Source of the DNA: Sulfuricurvum sp.
Lineage (GTDB): Bacteria > Campylobacterota > Campylobacteria > Campylobacterales > Sulfurimonadaceae
DNA: 64,000 bases
Direction of reading: 5' to 3'
NCBI GenBank assembly: GCA_028710885.1
Contig: JAQTTG010000006.1
Coordinates: forward strand, 62,001 to 126,000
Shown here: one piece after another, positions 47,127-56,596 of the stretch
Layout of the letters: each line of letters opens with the position of its first letter
How positions within the stretch are numbered: position 1 is the stretch's first letter
Made by a program: the position numbers and the translations under genes
The notes under the pieces: model-generated
What the model was told of the DNA's origin: nothing
The model's input: the letters and a program-made list of their open reading frames with translations, nothing else
The model's database searches: none

Positions 47127-47499
47127 TTTATAGTTTTCAAGAAAGCAGTAAAGCAATATTTCAAGCAAATAAATACATTAAATCGACCTCTTTTTCGAAC
47201 TGTCCTAGTTTGGCACTCTCTGACCTCTTTTGTCCTATATCCAGCTATGGTACAGCTGGGAAACAGATACTAATTTTGCGCTGTCATGAAACAAGAGAAT
47301 ATCAGTAGGCTATATACGCAGTCAATAATGCTAATCACATTTGCATTTGGCAAATGGCAAGTTGTATTTTGAGCTGCTTGAAATTCTTTCAGCATCTCAA
47401 AATGACTTGCCCTTTCAGGGACAAAAAGCATCCTCCGAAGTCGGTGCTTTAGAAGAGTAATTTATGGAGCAAATAGCTCAAAAGTAAAATTTCAAGAAT
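47127..47499. other. Candidate oriT region between tra and mob operons
   Basis: A gene-free stretch directly upstream of the relaxosome genes. It has several hairpins: CCAGCT/AGCTGG (47241-47259), CATTTG-G-CAAATG (47344-47356) and AAAGCA/TGCTTT (47425-47450). In CTnDOT-like elements oriT lies just upstream of mobA, so nicking by the MobB relaxase is expected here; the nic site itself cannot be read from sequence alone. Confidence 0.5.
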
Positions 47500-47976
47500 A
47501 TGAATACAGAAGATAATAAATTGCATCGCAAAACCAAAGCAGGAAGGAATCAAAAGAGTGATCCAGCCATATTTCGTTACTCCATAAGTTTCAATGCAGT
47601 GGAAAATACTGCATTTTTAGGTCGCTTTGATGAGTCTGGAATGAAGGTAAAAGCACATTTTATCACCGCTTGCATCTTCGATAAACCTATTCGGGTAGTC
47701 AAACTGGATAAGGCGGCTATGGATTATTATATGAGATTGACAACCTTTCACTCACAGTTCCGTGCCATTGGGGTCAATTATAATCAGGCAGTGAAGTCTA
47801 TTAAATTTGCTTTTGAAGAGAAAAAGGCCCTTTACTATTTGGCAAGATTGGAGAAGGCAACCCTTGAACTGGTCGTATTGAATCGTCAGATTATTGACTT
47901 GACACAAAAACTTGAAGTAAAAATATACGGTTCCGCAGATGCAGAATCAGAAAAGACTGATACCAATTTGAAATGA
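47500..47976 (+). CDS. mobA: Relaxosome protein MobA
   Basis: 158 residues. Basic N-terminus (KLHRKTKAGRNQKSDPAIFR), then YSISFNAVENTAFLGRFDES and a region FHSQFRAIGVNYNQAVKSIK typical of MobA/BfmA-type DNA-binding accessory proteins of Bacteroides transposons. It binds oriT and helps load the relaxase. Ten bases upstream of mobB on the same strand. Confidence 0.82.
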   Translation: MNTEDNKLHRKTKAGRNQKSDPAIFRYSISFNAVENTAFLGRFDESGMKVKAHFITACIFDKPIRVVKLDKAAMDYYMRLTTFHSQFRAIGVNYNQAVKSIKFAFEEKKALYYLARLEKATLELVVLNRQIIDLTQKLEVKIYGSADAESEKTDTNLK

Positions 47977-47985
47977 TAAACAAAA

Positions 47986-49236
47986 ATGGTTGCGAAGATA
48001 AGTTCGGGTAACTCCATTTTTGGAGCATTGGTCTATAATCAAACCAAGGTAGATGAGCAAAAAGGGAAAGTAATTCTTACCAACCGGATGATAGAACCCC
48101 GGGATGGGAACTATACGATAGGTGGTTGCATGCGTTCCTTTGACCCTTATCTGACAGCAAATCAAAAGACGGAAAGTCCGATTCTGCATATTTCTTTGAA
48201 TCCAGACCCGAAAGATATTTTGACGGACGACCAATTATCGGAAATTGCGCAGGAGTATATGGAAAAACTGGGTTATGGCAACCAACCTTTTATCGTGTAC
48301 AAGCACGAGGATATTGATCGTCATCACCTCCACATTGTTTCGGTTCGCGTAGACGAGAACGGGAAGAAGTTGGATCACAATTTTGAATACCGTAAATCCA
48401 TGGAGATTTGCCGGCATCTTGAACAAAAGTTTCATTTGATACCGGCTGATAAGAAAGAAAAACAACCAGTGACCCCAATCAAAGCGATACAATATGGCGA
48501 TGAAAATTTGAAAAGTCAAATAGCGAGTGTCATTCGTCCGATTGTGAAATCCTATTATTTTCAGACTATGGGAGAATATAAAGCCTTGTTGTCATTGTAT
48601 AATATTACGGTTGAAGAAATCAAAGGTGGTACAGCCGATAAAATATTTAACGGTTTGGTTTATTCGGCAATAAATGACAAAGGAGAACGGATTGGTAAAT
48701 CGTTTAAGTCGTCTCTTTTTGGAAAAACGGTTGGATATGAAGCGTTGCAACAACGAATGGCTCAATCCGGAGAAATTATTAAGCAAAAACAGTTGAAAGA
48801 AAGAACCAGAGCTATAGTTACCAAAGCAATGAAATTACCTTTAAATCGAGCTGACTTTGAAAAACAACTATCCGCTAATAATATAAATGTAGTGTTCCGA
48901 TATAATGATGCCAATCGTATCTATGGAGTAACATTTATCGATCATCAAAATAAATGTGTACTTAACGGTTCCCGTTTGGGCAAAGAGTTCTCGGCAAACG
49001 TTTTTAATGAGCTTTTTACCTCATCTAAAGAGAGTAATGGCAATCAATCACAGCAACACACTAATAACCATATTGGACACGCTGACGAGCCTAAAATCAA
49101 GTCTCAACATAATACCGAAAATTTTGATGATTCTCTCAATTTATTCAGTATGGAGACCAACGGAGGTATTGATTCTGAGGAAGAAGCTTTTATCCGTCGG
49201 ATGAAAAAGAAGAAAAAGCGGAAGAAACCTATCTGA
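47986..49236 (+). CDS. mobB: Relaxase MobB
   Basis: 416 residues. The relaxase His motif is VYKHEDIDRHHLHIVSVRVD (H107, D109, H113/H114, H116), preceded by LHISLNPDPKDILTDDQLSE and the N-terminal nucleophile region MVAKISSGNSIFGALVYNQT (a Tyr at 18). PF03432-type relaxase that nicks oriT and pilots the strand. The C-terminus is polar and very basic (RRMKKKKKRKKP). Followed by the coupling protein mobC. Confidence 0.9.
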   Translation: MVAKISSGNSIFGALVYNQTKVDEQKGKVILTNRMIEPRDGNYTIGGCMRSFDPYLTANQKTESPILHISLNPDPKDILTDDQLSEIAQEYMEKLGYGNQPFIVYKHEDIDRHHLHIVSVRVDENGKKLDHNFEYRKSMEICRHLEQKFHLIPADKKEKQPVTPIKAIQYGDENLKSQIASVIRPIVKSYYFQTMGEYKALLSLYNITVEEIKGGTADKIFNGLVYSAINDKGERIGKSFKSSLFGKTVGYEALQQRMAQSGEIIKQKQLKERTRAIVTKAMKLPLNRADFEKQLSANNINVVFRYNDANRIYGVTFIDHQNKCVLNGSRLGKEFSANVFNELFTSSKESNGNQSQQHTNNHIGHADEPKIKSQHNTENFDDSLNLFSMETNGGIDSEEEAFIRRMKKKKKRKKPI

Positions 49237-49323
49237 TACGATATTGAAGATTCAAAAACAACAAACAAGAAAACAAATAAAGAAATTAGAAACTAACAAA
49301 CTAAAACTAAAACAATAAATATT

Positions 49324-51327
49324 ATGCAACAAGAAGATGATTTAAGAGGCTTGGCAAAAGTCATGGAATTTATGCGAGCCATCAGTATACTATTCGTACT
49401 GATAAATATCTACTGGTACTGTTATGAAGCTTTCCAACAGTGGAATCTAACCATTGAAACATTGAACAAAATACTGCTGGGTTTTCAACGAACGTCTGGA
49501 TTATTCTCCTCTATCATTTGGACAAAGTTGTTCGCAGTGGTTTTTCTGGCTTTGTCATGCCTGGGCACCAAAGGCGTAAAAGAAGAGAAAATATCATGGA
49601 CAAAAATCACAATTCTCCTAATTATTGGAAGCCAGTTGTTTTTTCTGAATTGGTGGATACTTTCTTTGCCTCTACCTATACTGGCAAACGTGGCTTTTTA
49701 TATTTCAACCTTGACCATTGGGTATATTTGTATGATGATGGCCGGTTTGTATATGAGCCGTCTTTTGAAGAATAGTATGATGGACGATGTGTTCAACAAC
49801 GAGAATGAAAGCTTTATGCAGGAAACCCGTTTAATGGAGAATGAATATTCCGTCAACCTGCCTACTAAGTTTTGGTATAAAAAGAAACAGTGGGATGGTT
49901 GGATCAACATTGTCAATCCTTTCCGAGCCACTATCGTGTTGGGTACACCCGGTAGCGGTAAATCGTATGCTGTAGTCAATAATTATATTAAACAGCAAAT
50001 TGAAAAAGGCTTTGCAATGTATATCTATGATTTTAAGTTCGACGATTTATCGACTATTGCTTATAACCATTTGCTAAAACATCGTGACAAGTACAAAGTG
50101 GCTCCCAAGTTTTATGTCATTAATTTCGATAATCCGAGAAAAAGTCACCGCTGTAATCCAATTAACCCAACATTTATGACAGATATCAGTGACGCCTATG
50201 AAAGTGCTTATACCATTATGCTTAACCTGAATCGCAGTTGGATACAAAAACAAGGTGATTTCTTTGTGGAATCGCCGATTATTCTGTTAGCCGCTATAAT
50301 TTGGTATTTGAAAATCTATAAGGATGGAAAGTATTGCACTTTTCCCCATGCCATTGAATTTCTGAATAAAAAATATTCCGATACTTTTACGATTCTTACT
50401 TCTTATACCGACCTTGAGAATTACCTTTCACCGTTTATGGATGCCTGGGAGGGAGGAGCACAAGACCAGTTACAAGGACAAATTGCATCCGCTAAGATTC
50501 CGTTGTCCCGTATGATTTCACCACAACTCTATTGGGTAATGACCGGTGATGATTTTACCCTCGACATCAATAATCCCGAAGCACCCAAAATTCTTTGTGT
50601 TGGTAATAATCCCGATCGCCAGAGTATTTATTCGGCAGCACTAGGATTGTACAATAGCCGTATTGTAAAACTTATCAATAAGAAAGGGCAACTCAAAAGC
50701 TCGGTTATCATTGATGAATTACCGACCATCTATTTTCGTGGATTGGATAACCTGATTGCCACCGCTCGTAGTAATAAAGTTGCTGTATGCTTGGGATTTC
50801 AGGACTACAGCCAATTGAATCGGGATTATGGAGATAAGGAAGCGAAAGTAATTCAAAATACGGTTGGAAATATATTCAGCGGACAAGTGGTGGGAGAGAC
50901 AGCTAAAAACCTATCTGATCGTTTCGGTAAAGTTTTACAATTGCGCCAATCCATGACTATCAATCGTCAAGATAAATCTACATCCATCAGTACTCAACTA
51001 GATAGCCTTATTCCTGCTTCAAAGATAAGCAACTTGACTCAAGGAGTTTTTGTGGGAGCAGTTTCCGATAATTTTGAGGAACGCATCGAGCAAAAGATTT
51101 TTCATGCTGAAATAGTGGTAGATAATGCCAAAGTAGCAGCCGAAACCAAAGCTTATAAAATGATACCCGAAATAGCATCCTTTGTTGATAGAGATGGTAA
51201 CGATAACATGAAACATGAAATTGACAAAAACTACAATCGAATCAAACAAGAAGTTGCCCAAATTATTGTGGACGAGATGGAACGAATTAGAAATAATCCG
51301 GAATTGAGCCATTTGGTGAAGAAATGA
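49324..51327 (+). CDS. mobC: Type IV coupling protein MobC (VirD4/TraG-like)
   Basis: 667 residues with four or so N-terminal membrane helices (to about residue 150), then Walker A VLGTPGSGKSYAVVNN (about 205-220) and Walker B SSVIIDELPTIYFRGLDN. VCLGFQDYSQLNRDYG and GNIFSGQVVGETAKNLSDRF complete the VirD4-like motor domain. It docks the relaxosome to the TraG/J/K/M/N channel. Length is normal. A stretch of about 315 bases follows before the defence island. Confidence 0.92.
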   Translation: MQQEDDLRGLAKVMEFMRAISILFVLINIYWYCYEAFQQWNLTIETLNKILLGFQRTSGLFSSIIWTKLFAVVFLALSCLGTKGVKEEKISWTKITILLIIGSQLFFLNWWILSLPLPILANVAFYISTLTIGYICMMMAGLYMSRLLKNSMMDDVFNNENESFMQETRLMENEYSVNLPTKFWYKKKQWDGWINIVNPFRATIVLGTPGSGKSYAVVNNYIKQQIEKGFAMYIYDFKFDDLSTIAYNHLLKHRDKYKVAPKFYVINFDNPRKSHRCNPINPTFMTDISDAYESAYTIMLNLNRSWIQKQGDFFVESPIILLAAIIWYLKIYKDGKYCTFPHAIEFLNKKYSDTFTILTSYTDLENYLSPFMDAWEGGAQDQLQGQIASAKIPLSRMISPQLYWVMTGDDFTLDINNPEAPKILCVGNNPDRQSIYSAALGLYNSRIVKLINKKGQLKSSVIIDELPTIYFRGLDNLIATARSNKVAVCLGFQDYSQLNRDYGDKEAKVIQNTVGNIFSGQVVGETAKNLSDRFGKVLQLRQSMTINRQDKSTSISTQLDSLIPASKISNLTQGVFVGAVSDNFEERIEQKIFHAEIVVDNAKVAAETKAYKMIPEIASFVDRDGNDNMKHEIDKNYNRIKQEVAQIIVDEMERIRNNPELSHLVKK

Positions 51328-51353
51328 CAAAATATTTTATAACGTTTCTAATT

Positions 51354-51551
51354 TTAGTTTCTTTCAATGAGATTATCTGGGACATCTTCCCATGTATTAC
51401 ATTTTCTGGAAATTTGTCGTTTGAATGTGCGAAATATAGATCTCGTATCAAAGTTTTGATTTGGAAAGTGCTCTTCTAAAGTAGCTTCCAGCGATTTTCA
51501 AATTTTATAATCGAGATGATTAATTATCTCTTCAATCTTAACTTGTGCCAT
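51354..51551 (-). pseudogene. Small ORF (66 codons) with one in-frame TGA
   Basis: ATG at 51551-51549, frame MAQVKIEEIINHLDYKI, TGA at 51500-51498, then KSLEATLEEHFPNQNFDTRS, IFRTFKRQISRKCNTWEDVP and DNLIERN before a TAA. Amphipathic, charged and coding-like on both sides of the stop, so it was once translated. The family is unknown. It lies between mobC and the Argonaute gene and could be a decayed small partner of the island. Confidence 0.45.
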
Positions 51552-51642
51552 GTGTATCGAAATTAGTTTGAAAATAATTAGTCAAATTATTGTGAGTTAG
51601 ATTTGGTATTAGCTTCACTAAAGATAATTTTGTTGGAATTAC

Positions 51643-54600
51643 TCAAATAAACAACCTGTAATCATACGTTTTTCCTTCAAAACGAGCTAATAATTTTCCT
51701 ATTCTCGCAATCTGATTCGAAGAATTTATAGTTGCAGGTAATTTAGTGTATAAGTCAAATGAATTCCAATTCATTTTTGTGAGTCCAAGTATTTCAGTTG
51801 CTATGAGATTAATATTAGAATCCCCATGATGTTTTACAATTTTAAGTGGTGCCGGAATACTTCTTCCACCAAGATAATATCTATAATTTGCATCTCTTAC
51901 AGATGGAACAATCCCATGTGTCCAGAGTAATGCAGTTGTATTATTTGTAACGATACAGGTTCCTCTTGAAATTGGAAAACGATCAATTTGCATTTCATTA
52001 CGAAAAATGCTGGTTGCTACAAATCTGGCATCAGGCTCATAATTTATTTCTATTAAATCTATTTTTTTTATTCCAGCCATTTTTAGACTTTCTGTTATAC
52101 CCTTAATTTCATCATTTGTAAATCTTGTTCTTTTGTGTATTACAACTCTTTTGGGAAGTTTATCCATGGAATTGTAAAAGAGTTCTCTAATTGAAACTCC
52201 AAATTGAAAGGCGTCATCATATGATAAAAAAGGATTTGCTTGTTTGTCTAAGTAAAAATTATCAACTTTCGATAATTTGTATTTTAAACCCTGACCTTCG
52301 GAATTGTAAATATGACTACAGCCAATAACAATATCTGTTTGATTTGCCTTATGGTTAATGCTATATCCAATTCCTGCATACGCAGTATCTTTTTCTGTAT
52401 TATTTAAAACCCATGGAGTTCTTAGAGATTTCACATAAAATGATAATGATAACCACCAGAATATCTGACATCTTAAATTATCAGAAAGAGTATCTTGTCT
52501 AATTAGTTGTGTTGAAACCCCTTTTGATGCTGAAAATGCTTTTATATAATCATGTAAATCGAATATTTCGCCATCCTCGTCATATGATTCATAAGCTTGC
52601 CATTCATCAGGTATAAATATTACAATTGTATGCTGATTCTGACTATTAGCAAGATGGTCAATTTTTGCTGTAATTAATCTAGCCAACTTTAAAGCAATAT
52701 CTTTTATTTCTCCTTTAGAATGATCAATTTCAATATCAAGCCATTTGTATGAGTCATTAATCAATGGTATATTGATTGGTATATTATAAGCAGAGGCAAA
52801 ACCAGGATAATCTATAAGATAGTCTGGATTGACATTTGATATATGCTTTTGATTTAAAGCATTTAAAAAGTTGAAAAGCTCATTGGAGTATTTCTGGCTA
52901 CAAATTATGCTCAAATTTATTTCATTTGAGTATAGAGTGCCATTTAATGGGAAATCAAAAGGCCTATGATTAGTAAGGGCTCTCATTGGGTGAAAATCCT
53001 TAGTTTGATTAAATGAGTTATTGTGAGTGAAAATTAGTTGAGGCTCTAGTAATTGAACCCCTTTGTGTAATGTGAAATCTTTATTATAGGATGTTGGATG
53101 ATAAGCACGGAAATTGGTATCTGCGACCATTATTTCGGCAAAAGCAGTATTTTGAGAAATAGAGAATTCGAATCCAGTACCAGATTTAGTGGGATATTCA
53201 AATACTAATTTTTTCCCATTAAATAAAATACTTTTCCAATCCTCTAGAGTCCTATCATATTGATTGTTGAAGAGTTTTTCTAGCGATACTTTACTCAAAC
53301 TCTGTTTTATTTCTTTTGATATATCTGATTGACTAGTCAAATGTACACTTGGCTTAAATGTCAAAAATGCATATTTGCTTCGATAATCAAAGAAAAGAGA
53401 TAAATAAATTGATTTGTGAATTTCAACCGTTTGTGAATTTTGAGTTATTGAATTATAACTTTTTGTAAGCCATATTTCATCTTTTTCATTTGTTTGAATT
53501 AATTCATTCTTTGATAAGGTTTTTAATACAGCTTGAAGCATTAATGATTTAAAAGCAGTAACAATTTCAATATCAAATTTAGAAATAGGGACACGAATTA
53601 TTTCACCCTTAATTTTATTGCCAAAAACATTGTTAATTGAAGATAAAGTTCCTAAGGCAAATACTTTTTGTTTAAATGGGACAGCACAAATGTCATTAGC
53701 TTTTGTGAGTTCTCTTAATGTCGACCATGGTTTTTCCCCACTATACTCAAATTCAAATTGAAAAACCTCTTTTGGGAAACTTATGGGATGCAAATTACTC
53801 TTAATATATTTGTCTGTCCTCGTTATCTCTTGAGTGAAATTTGTCATCTCTAATTCTAAGGTTTGAGATGATGACAATATTTCATTTATCCTTTCTAAAG
53901 ATGTTTCATCATCTTCAAAACAAGACTTTGTTAAATGTAATAATGTTTTATCAAAACCATCAGTTGGTATAAAAAATGCTTCTCGACCACTATTCCGAGT
54001 AGTTTCAATAAGTTGTTTTACTTCTTCGTCAATCTCATGTCCATACCCACACCAATAAAGTCTTACTGAACCCTTTTTACTAAATGCTTCTGAGATAGCA
54101 CACATTAAAGACCTATCTCTGCCACTATAACCAATAACAATCAAATTCTTATCACAATGGTATCTGGTTAATGCTTCAACAAAGACATCTTCCTGTGAGT
54201 CTAATTCACTTTGAGTATTCTTCAAAGTGCTATATTTATAGTCTCCATGAAGTGAAATTGATAATAGTTCTTTTTTACTCTGATTTCTGTATATTCTCTC
54301 TACACTATCTAAGGTTATTTCGATAGGAGTTAAATTTGCTTGGTGAGCTGATTTTACAACTAACCCATCAAAATTGGTAGACCAAACTGCTTTTACAATT
54401 TCATTTTCACACAGTAAGCATAAAAGTTTATAACCTATATACGGATCAATACCTTCTATAAGGGATTGAAAGTATTTTCTTCTATCATCCGCAATTGGAT
54501 ACGCTTTTTCTGCATAATATGAATATTCTTCATTTGAATTGAATTTAGGATGAATACCTTCGTTATCAAGCCAATTCTGTATACTCAATCTAACAGACTC

Positions 54601-54807
54601 ATTTTTAGTATTTTTATAATAGTCCGATGCGTTGGGATTTTTTGATAAATAAATATCTTTTTTCCATTCCCAGATACAATCATTTGCCGATTGAATGCCA
54701 GAACTGATTGATGCACCAGCACCAATTAAAAGAGAGTGGGGAATGTCTTTATTTCTTTTTATTGATCTTAAAAATGCATCATATTCTAAAATTATTTCTT
54801 TATCCAT
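51643..54807 (-). CDS. Single-chain SIR2-APAZ-short prokaryotic Argonaute (SPARSA-type)
   Basis: 1054 residues in four parts. Residues ~1-290 are a SIR2 NADase: LLIGAGASISSG, STNFDGLVV (N145, D147), SLHGDY (H187) and VIGYSGRDRSL. Residues ~320-640 are an APAZ-like, N-domain region. Residues ~640-800 form MID, with IPDEWQAYESYDEDG and ASKGVSTQLIRQDTL (guide 5' end pocket). Residues ~800-1054 are PIWI, where the first catalytic Asp is missing (YAGIGYSIN), so it cannot slice. Known mechanism of the family: guide-directed detection of invading DNA activates the SIR2 domain, which depletes NAD+ and kills or arrests the cell. The fused layout is less common than the two-gene one. All SIR2 catalytic residues are present, so it should be functional. 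Confidence 0.88.
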   Translation of the reverse strand: MDKEIILEYDAFLRSIKRNKDIPHSLLIGAGASISSGIQSANDCIWEWKKDIYLSKNPNASDYYKNTKNESVRLSIQNWLDNEGIHPKFNSNEEYSYYAEKAYPIADDRRKYFQSLIEGIDPYIGYKLLCLLCENEIVKAVWSTNFDGLVVKSAHQANLTPIEITLDSVERIYRNQSKKELLSISLHGDYKYSTLKNTQSELDSQEDVFVEALTRYHCDKNLIVIGYSGRDRSLMCAISEAFSKKGSVRLYWCGYGHEIDEEVKQLIETTRNSGREAFFIPTDGFDKTLLHLTKSCFEDDETSLERINEILSSSQTLELEMTNFTQEITRTDKYIKSNLHPISFPKEVFQFEFEYSGEKPWSTLRELTKANDICAVPFKQKVFALGTLSSINNVFGNKIKGEIIRVPISKFDIEIVTAFKSLMLQAVLKTLSKNELIQTNEKDEIWLTKSYNSITQNSQTVEIHKSIYLSLFFDYRSKYAFLTFKPSVHLTSQSDISKEIKQSLSKVSLEKLFNNQYDRTLEDWKSILFNGKKLVFEYPTKSGTGFEFSISQNTAFAEIMVADTNFRAYHPTSYNKDFTLHKGVQLLEPQLIFTHNNSFNQTKDFHPMRALTNHRPFDFPLNGTLYSNEINLSIICSQKYSNELFNFLNALNQKHISNVNPDYLIDYPGFASAYNIPINIPLINDSYKWLDIEIDHSKGEIKDIALKLARLITAKIDHLANSQNQHTIVIFIPDEWQAYESYDEDGEIFDLHDYIKAFSASKGVSTQLIRQDTLSDNLRCQIFWWLSLSFYVKSLRTPWVLNNTEKDTAYAGIGYSINHKANQTDIVIGCSHIYNSEGQGLKYKLSKVDNFYLDKQANPFLSYDDAFQFGVSIRELFYNSMDKLPKRVVIHKRTRFTNDEIKGITESLKMAGIKKIDLIEINYEPDARFVATSIFRNEMQIDRFPISRGTCIVTNNTTALLWTHGIVPSVRDANYRYYLGGRSIPAPLKIVKHHGDSNINLIATEILGLTKMNWNSFDLYTKLPATINSSNQIARIGKLLARFEGKTYDYRLFI

Positions 54808-54920
54808 TTATAGTTATTATGTTTAAGGTAACCTTTTTTTTAAACATTATGTTGCAATTATATATGAAACTTAATATTCTGTTTTAATAGATTTATTATT
54901 AGCTTATTATTGGTTTCTTG

Positions 54921-54949
54921 TTTCACAAAAGTAGTCGATATTTGTGAAA
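54921..54949. promoter_or_regulatory. Operator-like dyad upstream of the Argonaute gene
   Basis: TTTCACAAA and TTTGTGAAA are perfect 9-base inverted arms around an 11 base centre. On the minus strand the sequence holds TACTTTTG, an exact TAnnTTTG -7 box, at the dyad's downstream arm, about 115 bases before the Argonaute start. A near-identical dyad sits upstream of the DUF6088 gene (57069-57097), and about 130 flanking bases (54921-55049 against 57069-57196) also match. Confidence 0.6.
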
Positions 54950-55054
54950 TGAACAACTGTTGTACTATATTATAATAAGACAGACTTTAGATAAAAGCAA
55001 AGCATTCTGTCCTTGCATTGGATTCTATTGAAAAATCCCCGACAATTGGATAAA

Positions 55055-55362
55055 ACGGAGAATGCTGACCACCATCCGAATTCGGTCTTAGCAAATGCTA
55101 TTCAAGAATGATTTTTTGAAAAATGTCCTAACAATAAGGCGGATGTTGACCAATTTTAAAAGAAAGGAAAATCTATTTTACATTTTTTATTTCAGTAAGT
55201 ATAAAAATTTCAATATTGATTTTTCGTTGGTGGACGGGCTTCATTATTTCGGAGCATTCTGACCACTTTTTTCTTACTGAACTCAATTTTGCAGTAAGGT
55301 TACATCCATAGTTTAACAAGTGGCACACTTTGCCGAAATTAGTGGCTCAGTTTCAATCGGAA
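55055..55362. mobile_element. Possible IS21-family end fragments
   Basis: Three related 19-mers, ACGGAGAATGCTGACCACC (55055), AAGGCGGATGTTGACCAAT (55136) and TCGGAGCATTCTGACCACT (55249), are spaced roughly 80 and 115 bases apart. Downstream GTGGCACACTTTGCCGAAAT and GTGGCTCAGTTTCAATCGGA (55320, 55342) form a second pair. Multiple short repeats of this kind are a feature of IS21 ends, but no istA/istB gene is present. Fragments only; assignment is tentative. Confidence 0.35.
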
Positions 55363-55560
55363 TATGTACGTCTCGATTTAGATAAATCAGTCCAATTCAT
55401 TTCTTGAAAATTTAGTTTATGAGTGATAATATCAGTTTTGAAATCCATTCAGGTGCTAATTGAATATCATGTTTTATATTCTTTGGGGATTCTTTTTTCA
55501 GTGCTTTAGCAAGTTGAAGTTGCACTTCCGGTGTAATCCCATTCTTGCCTAATTGTTTTA

Positions 55561-56596
55561 ACCTGAGTTCGGGATAAGGAAATGACATAAAAAGTTGTAA
55601 TATAGAAGTTTATTTTGTATCTTTGTGATTGACAGTCAAACAAATAACAAAATAAAACTCCTATGATTACAACAGACAAAATTATAGAAATATTCTGTAT
55701 TGCAGATGATTTTTACAAAGAATATGAGTCAGAAGTCCAAAAAGTTGCTATTTGTACCTCCAGCGAGGTGAAAACACGCAATAGGGCTACTCAATTATCA
55801 CCAAGTGAGATCATAACTATTTTAGTATGTTTCCACTTTGGTACGTTTAGAAATTTCAAACATTACTATCTGTTTTTCATCAGAGAACACCTTAATGGAG
55901 ATTTCCCAAATGCAGTTTCTTACAATCGCTTTGTCGAATTAGAAGCTCGTGTATTTGTTCCATTGATGATGTATTTACAGCTTATTTGTTTTGGTGAATG
56001 TACCGGCATAACTTATGTTGACTCAAGCTCAATAAGGGTCTGTAACAACAAAAGAATTAATCGAAACAAAGTATTCCAAGGAATTGCTGAAAGAGGAAAA
56101 TCAACCATGGGTTGGTTCTACGGATTCAAACTTCATTTAGTTTGTAATGAAAAAGGAGAACTTCTAAACTTCTCATTGACAAAAGGTAACGTTGACGATA
56201 GAAATCAAGAGGTGCTGAGTGTTCTTACAAAAGATCTGTTTGGAAAACTATTTGCAGACAAAGGATATATATCACAAAAACTCTTTGAAGCGCTCTTCAA
56301 TGATGGTGTGCATTTGGTTACAGGGATAAAGAGTAACATGAAAAACAGCTTAATGTCAGTAAGAGATAAAATCCTTTTAAGAAAACGATCTGTTATTGAA
56401 ACCATAAACGATGAACTCAAAAACATATGTCATGTTGAGCATAGCAGACACAGATCAACTCATAACTTTATTATGAATATCATATCTGCACTTGTGGCAT
56501 ATTGCTTTTTCCCTAAGAAACCATCAATCAATGTTGAATGGGATAATTCTGGACAATTAGCTCTCAATTTCTAAAATTCTTAACCCGAACTCAGGT
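55561..56596 (+). mobile_element. IS982-family insertion sequence, complete
   Basis: 1036 bp bounded by inverted repeats: ACCTGAGTTCGGGATAAG at 55561 and, read inward from 56596, ACCTGAGTTCGGGTTAAG. It is flanked by direct repeats TTTTA at 55556-55560 and 56597-56601, a 5 bp target duplication. It inserted into the DUF6088 gene. It has one intact transposase gene, so it may be active. Confidence 0.92.
55663..56574 (+). CDS. IS982-family transposase
   Basis: 303 residues: MITTDKIIEIFCIADDFYKE is the usual IS982 start. Catalytic residues are D120 (GITYVDSSSIRVC), D199 (KLFADKGYISQ) and E246 (RSVIETINDELKN). QLSPSEIITILVCFHFGTFR and GWFYGFKLHLVCNEKGE are family hallmarks. Fills most of the element and is complete, ending 22 bases from the right inverted repeat end. 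Confidence 0.95.
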   Translation: MITTDKIIEIFCIADDFYKEYESEVQKVAICTSSEVKTRNRATQLSPSEIITILVCFHFGTFRNFKHYYLFFIREHLNGDFPNAVSYNRFVELEARVFVPLMMYLQLICFGECTGITYVDSSSIRVCNNKRINRNKVFQGIAERGKSTMGWFYGFKLHLVCNEKGELLNFSLTKGNVDDRNQEVLSVLTKDLFGKLFADKGYISQKLFEALFNDGVHLVTGIKSNMKNSLMSVRDKILLRKRSVIETINDELKNICHVEHSRHRSTHNFIMNIISALVAYCFFPKKPSINVEWDNSGQLALNF

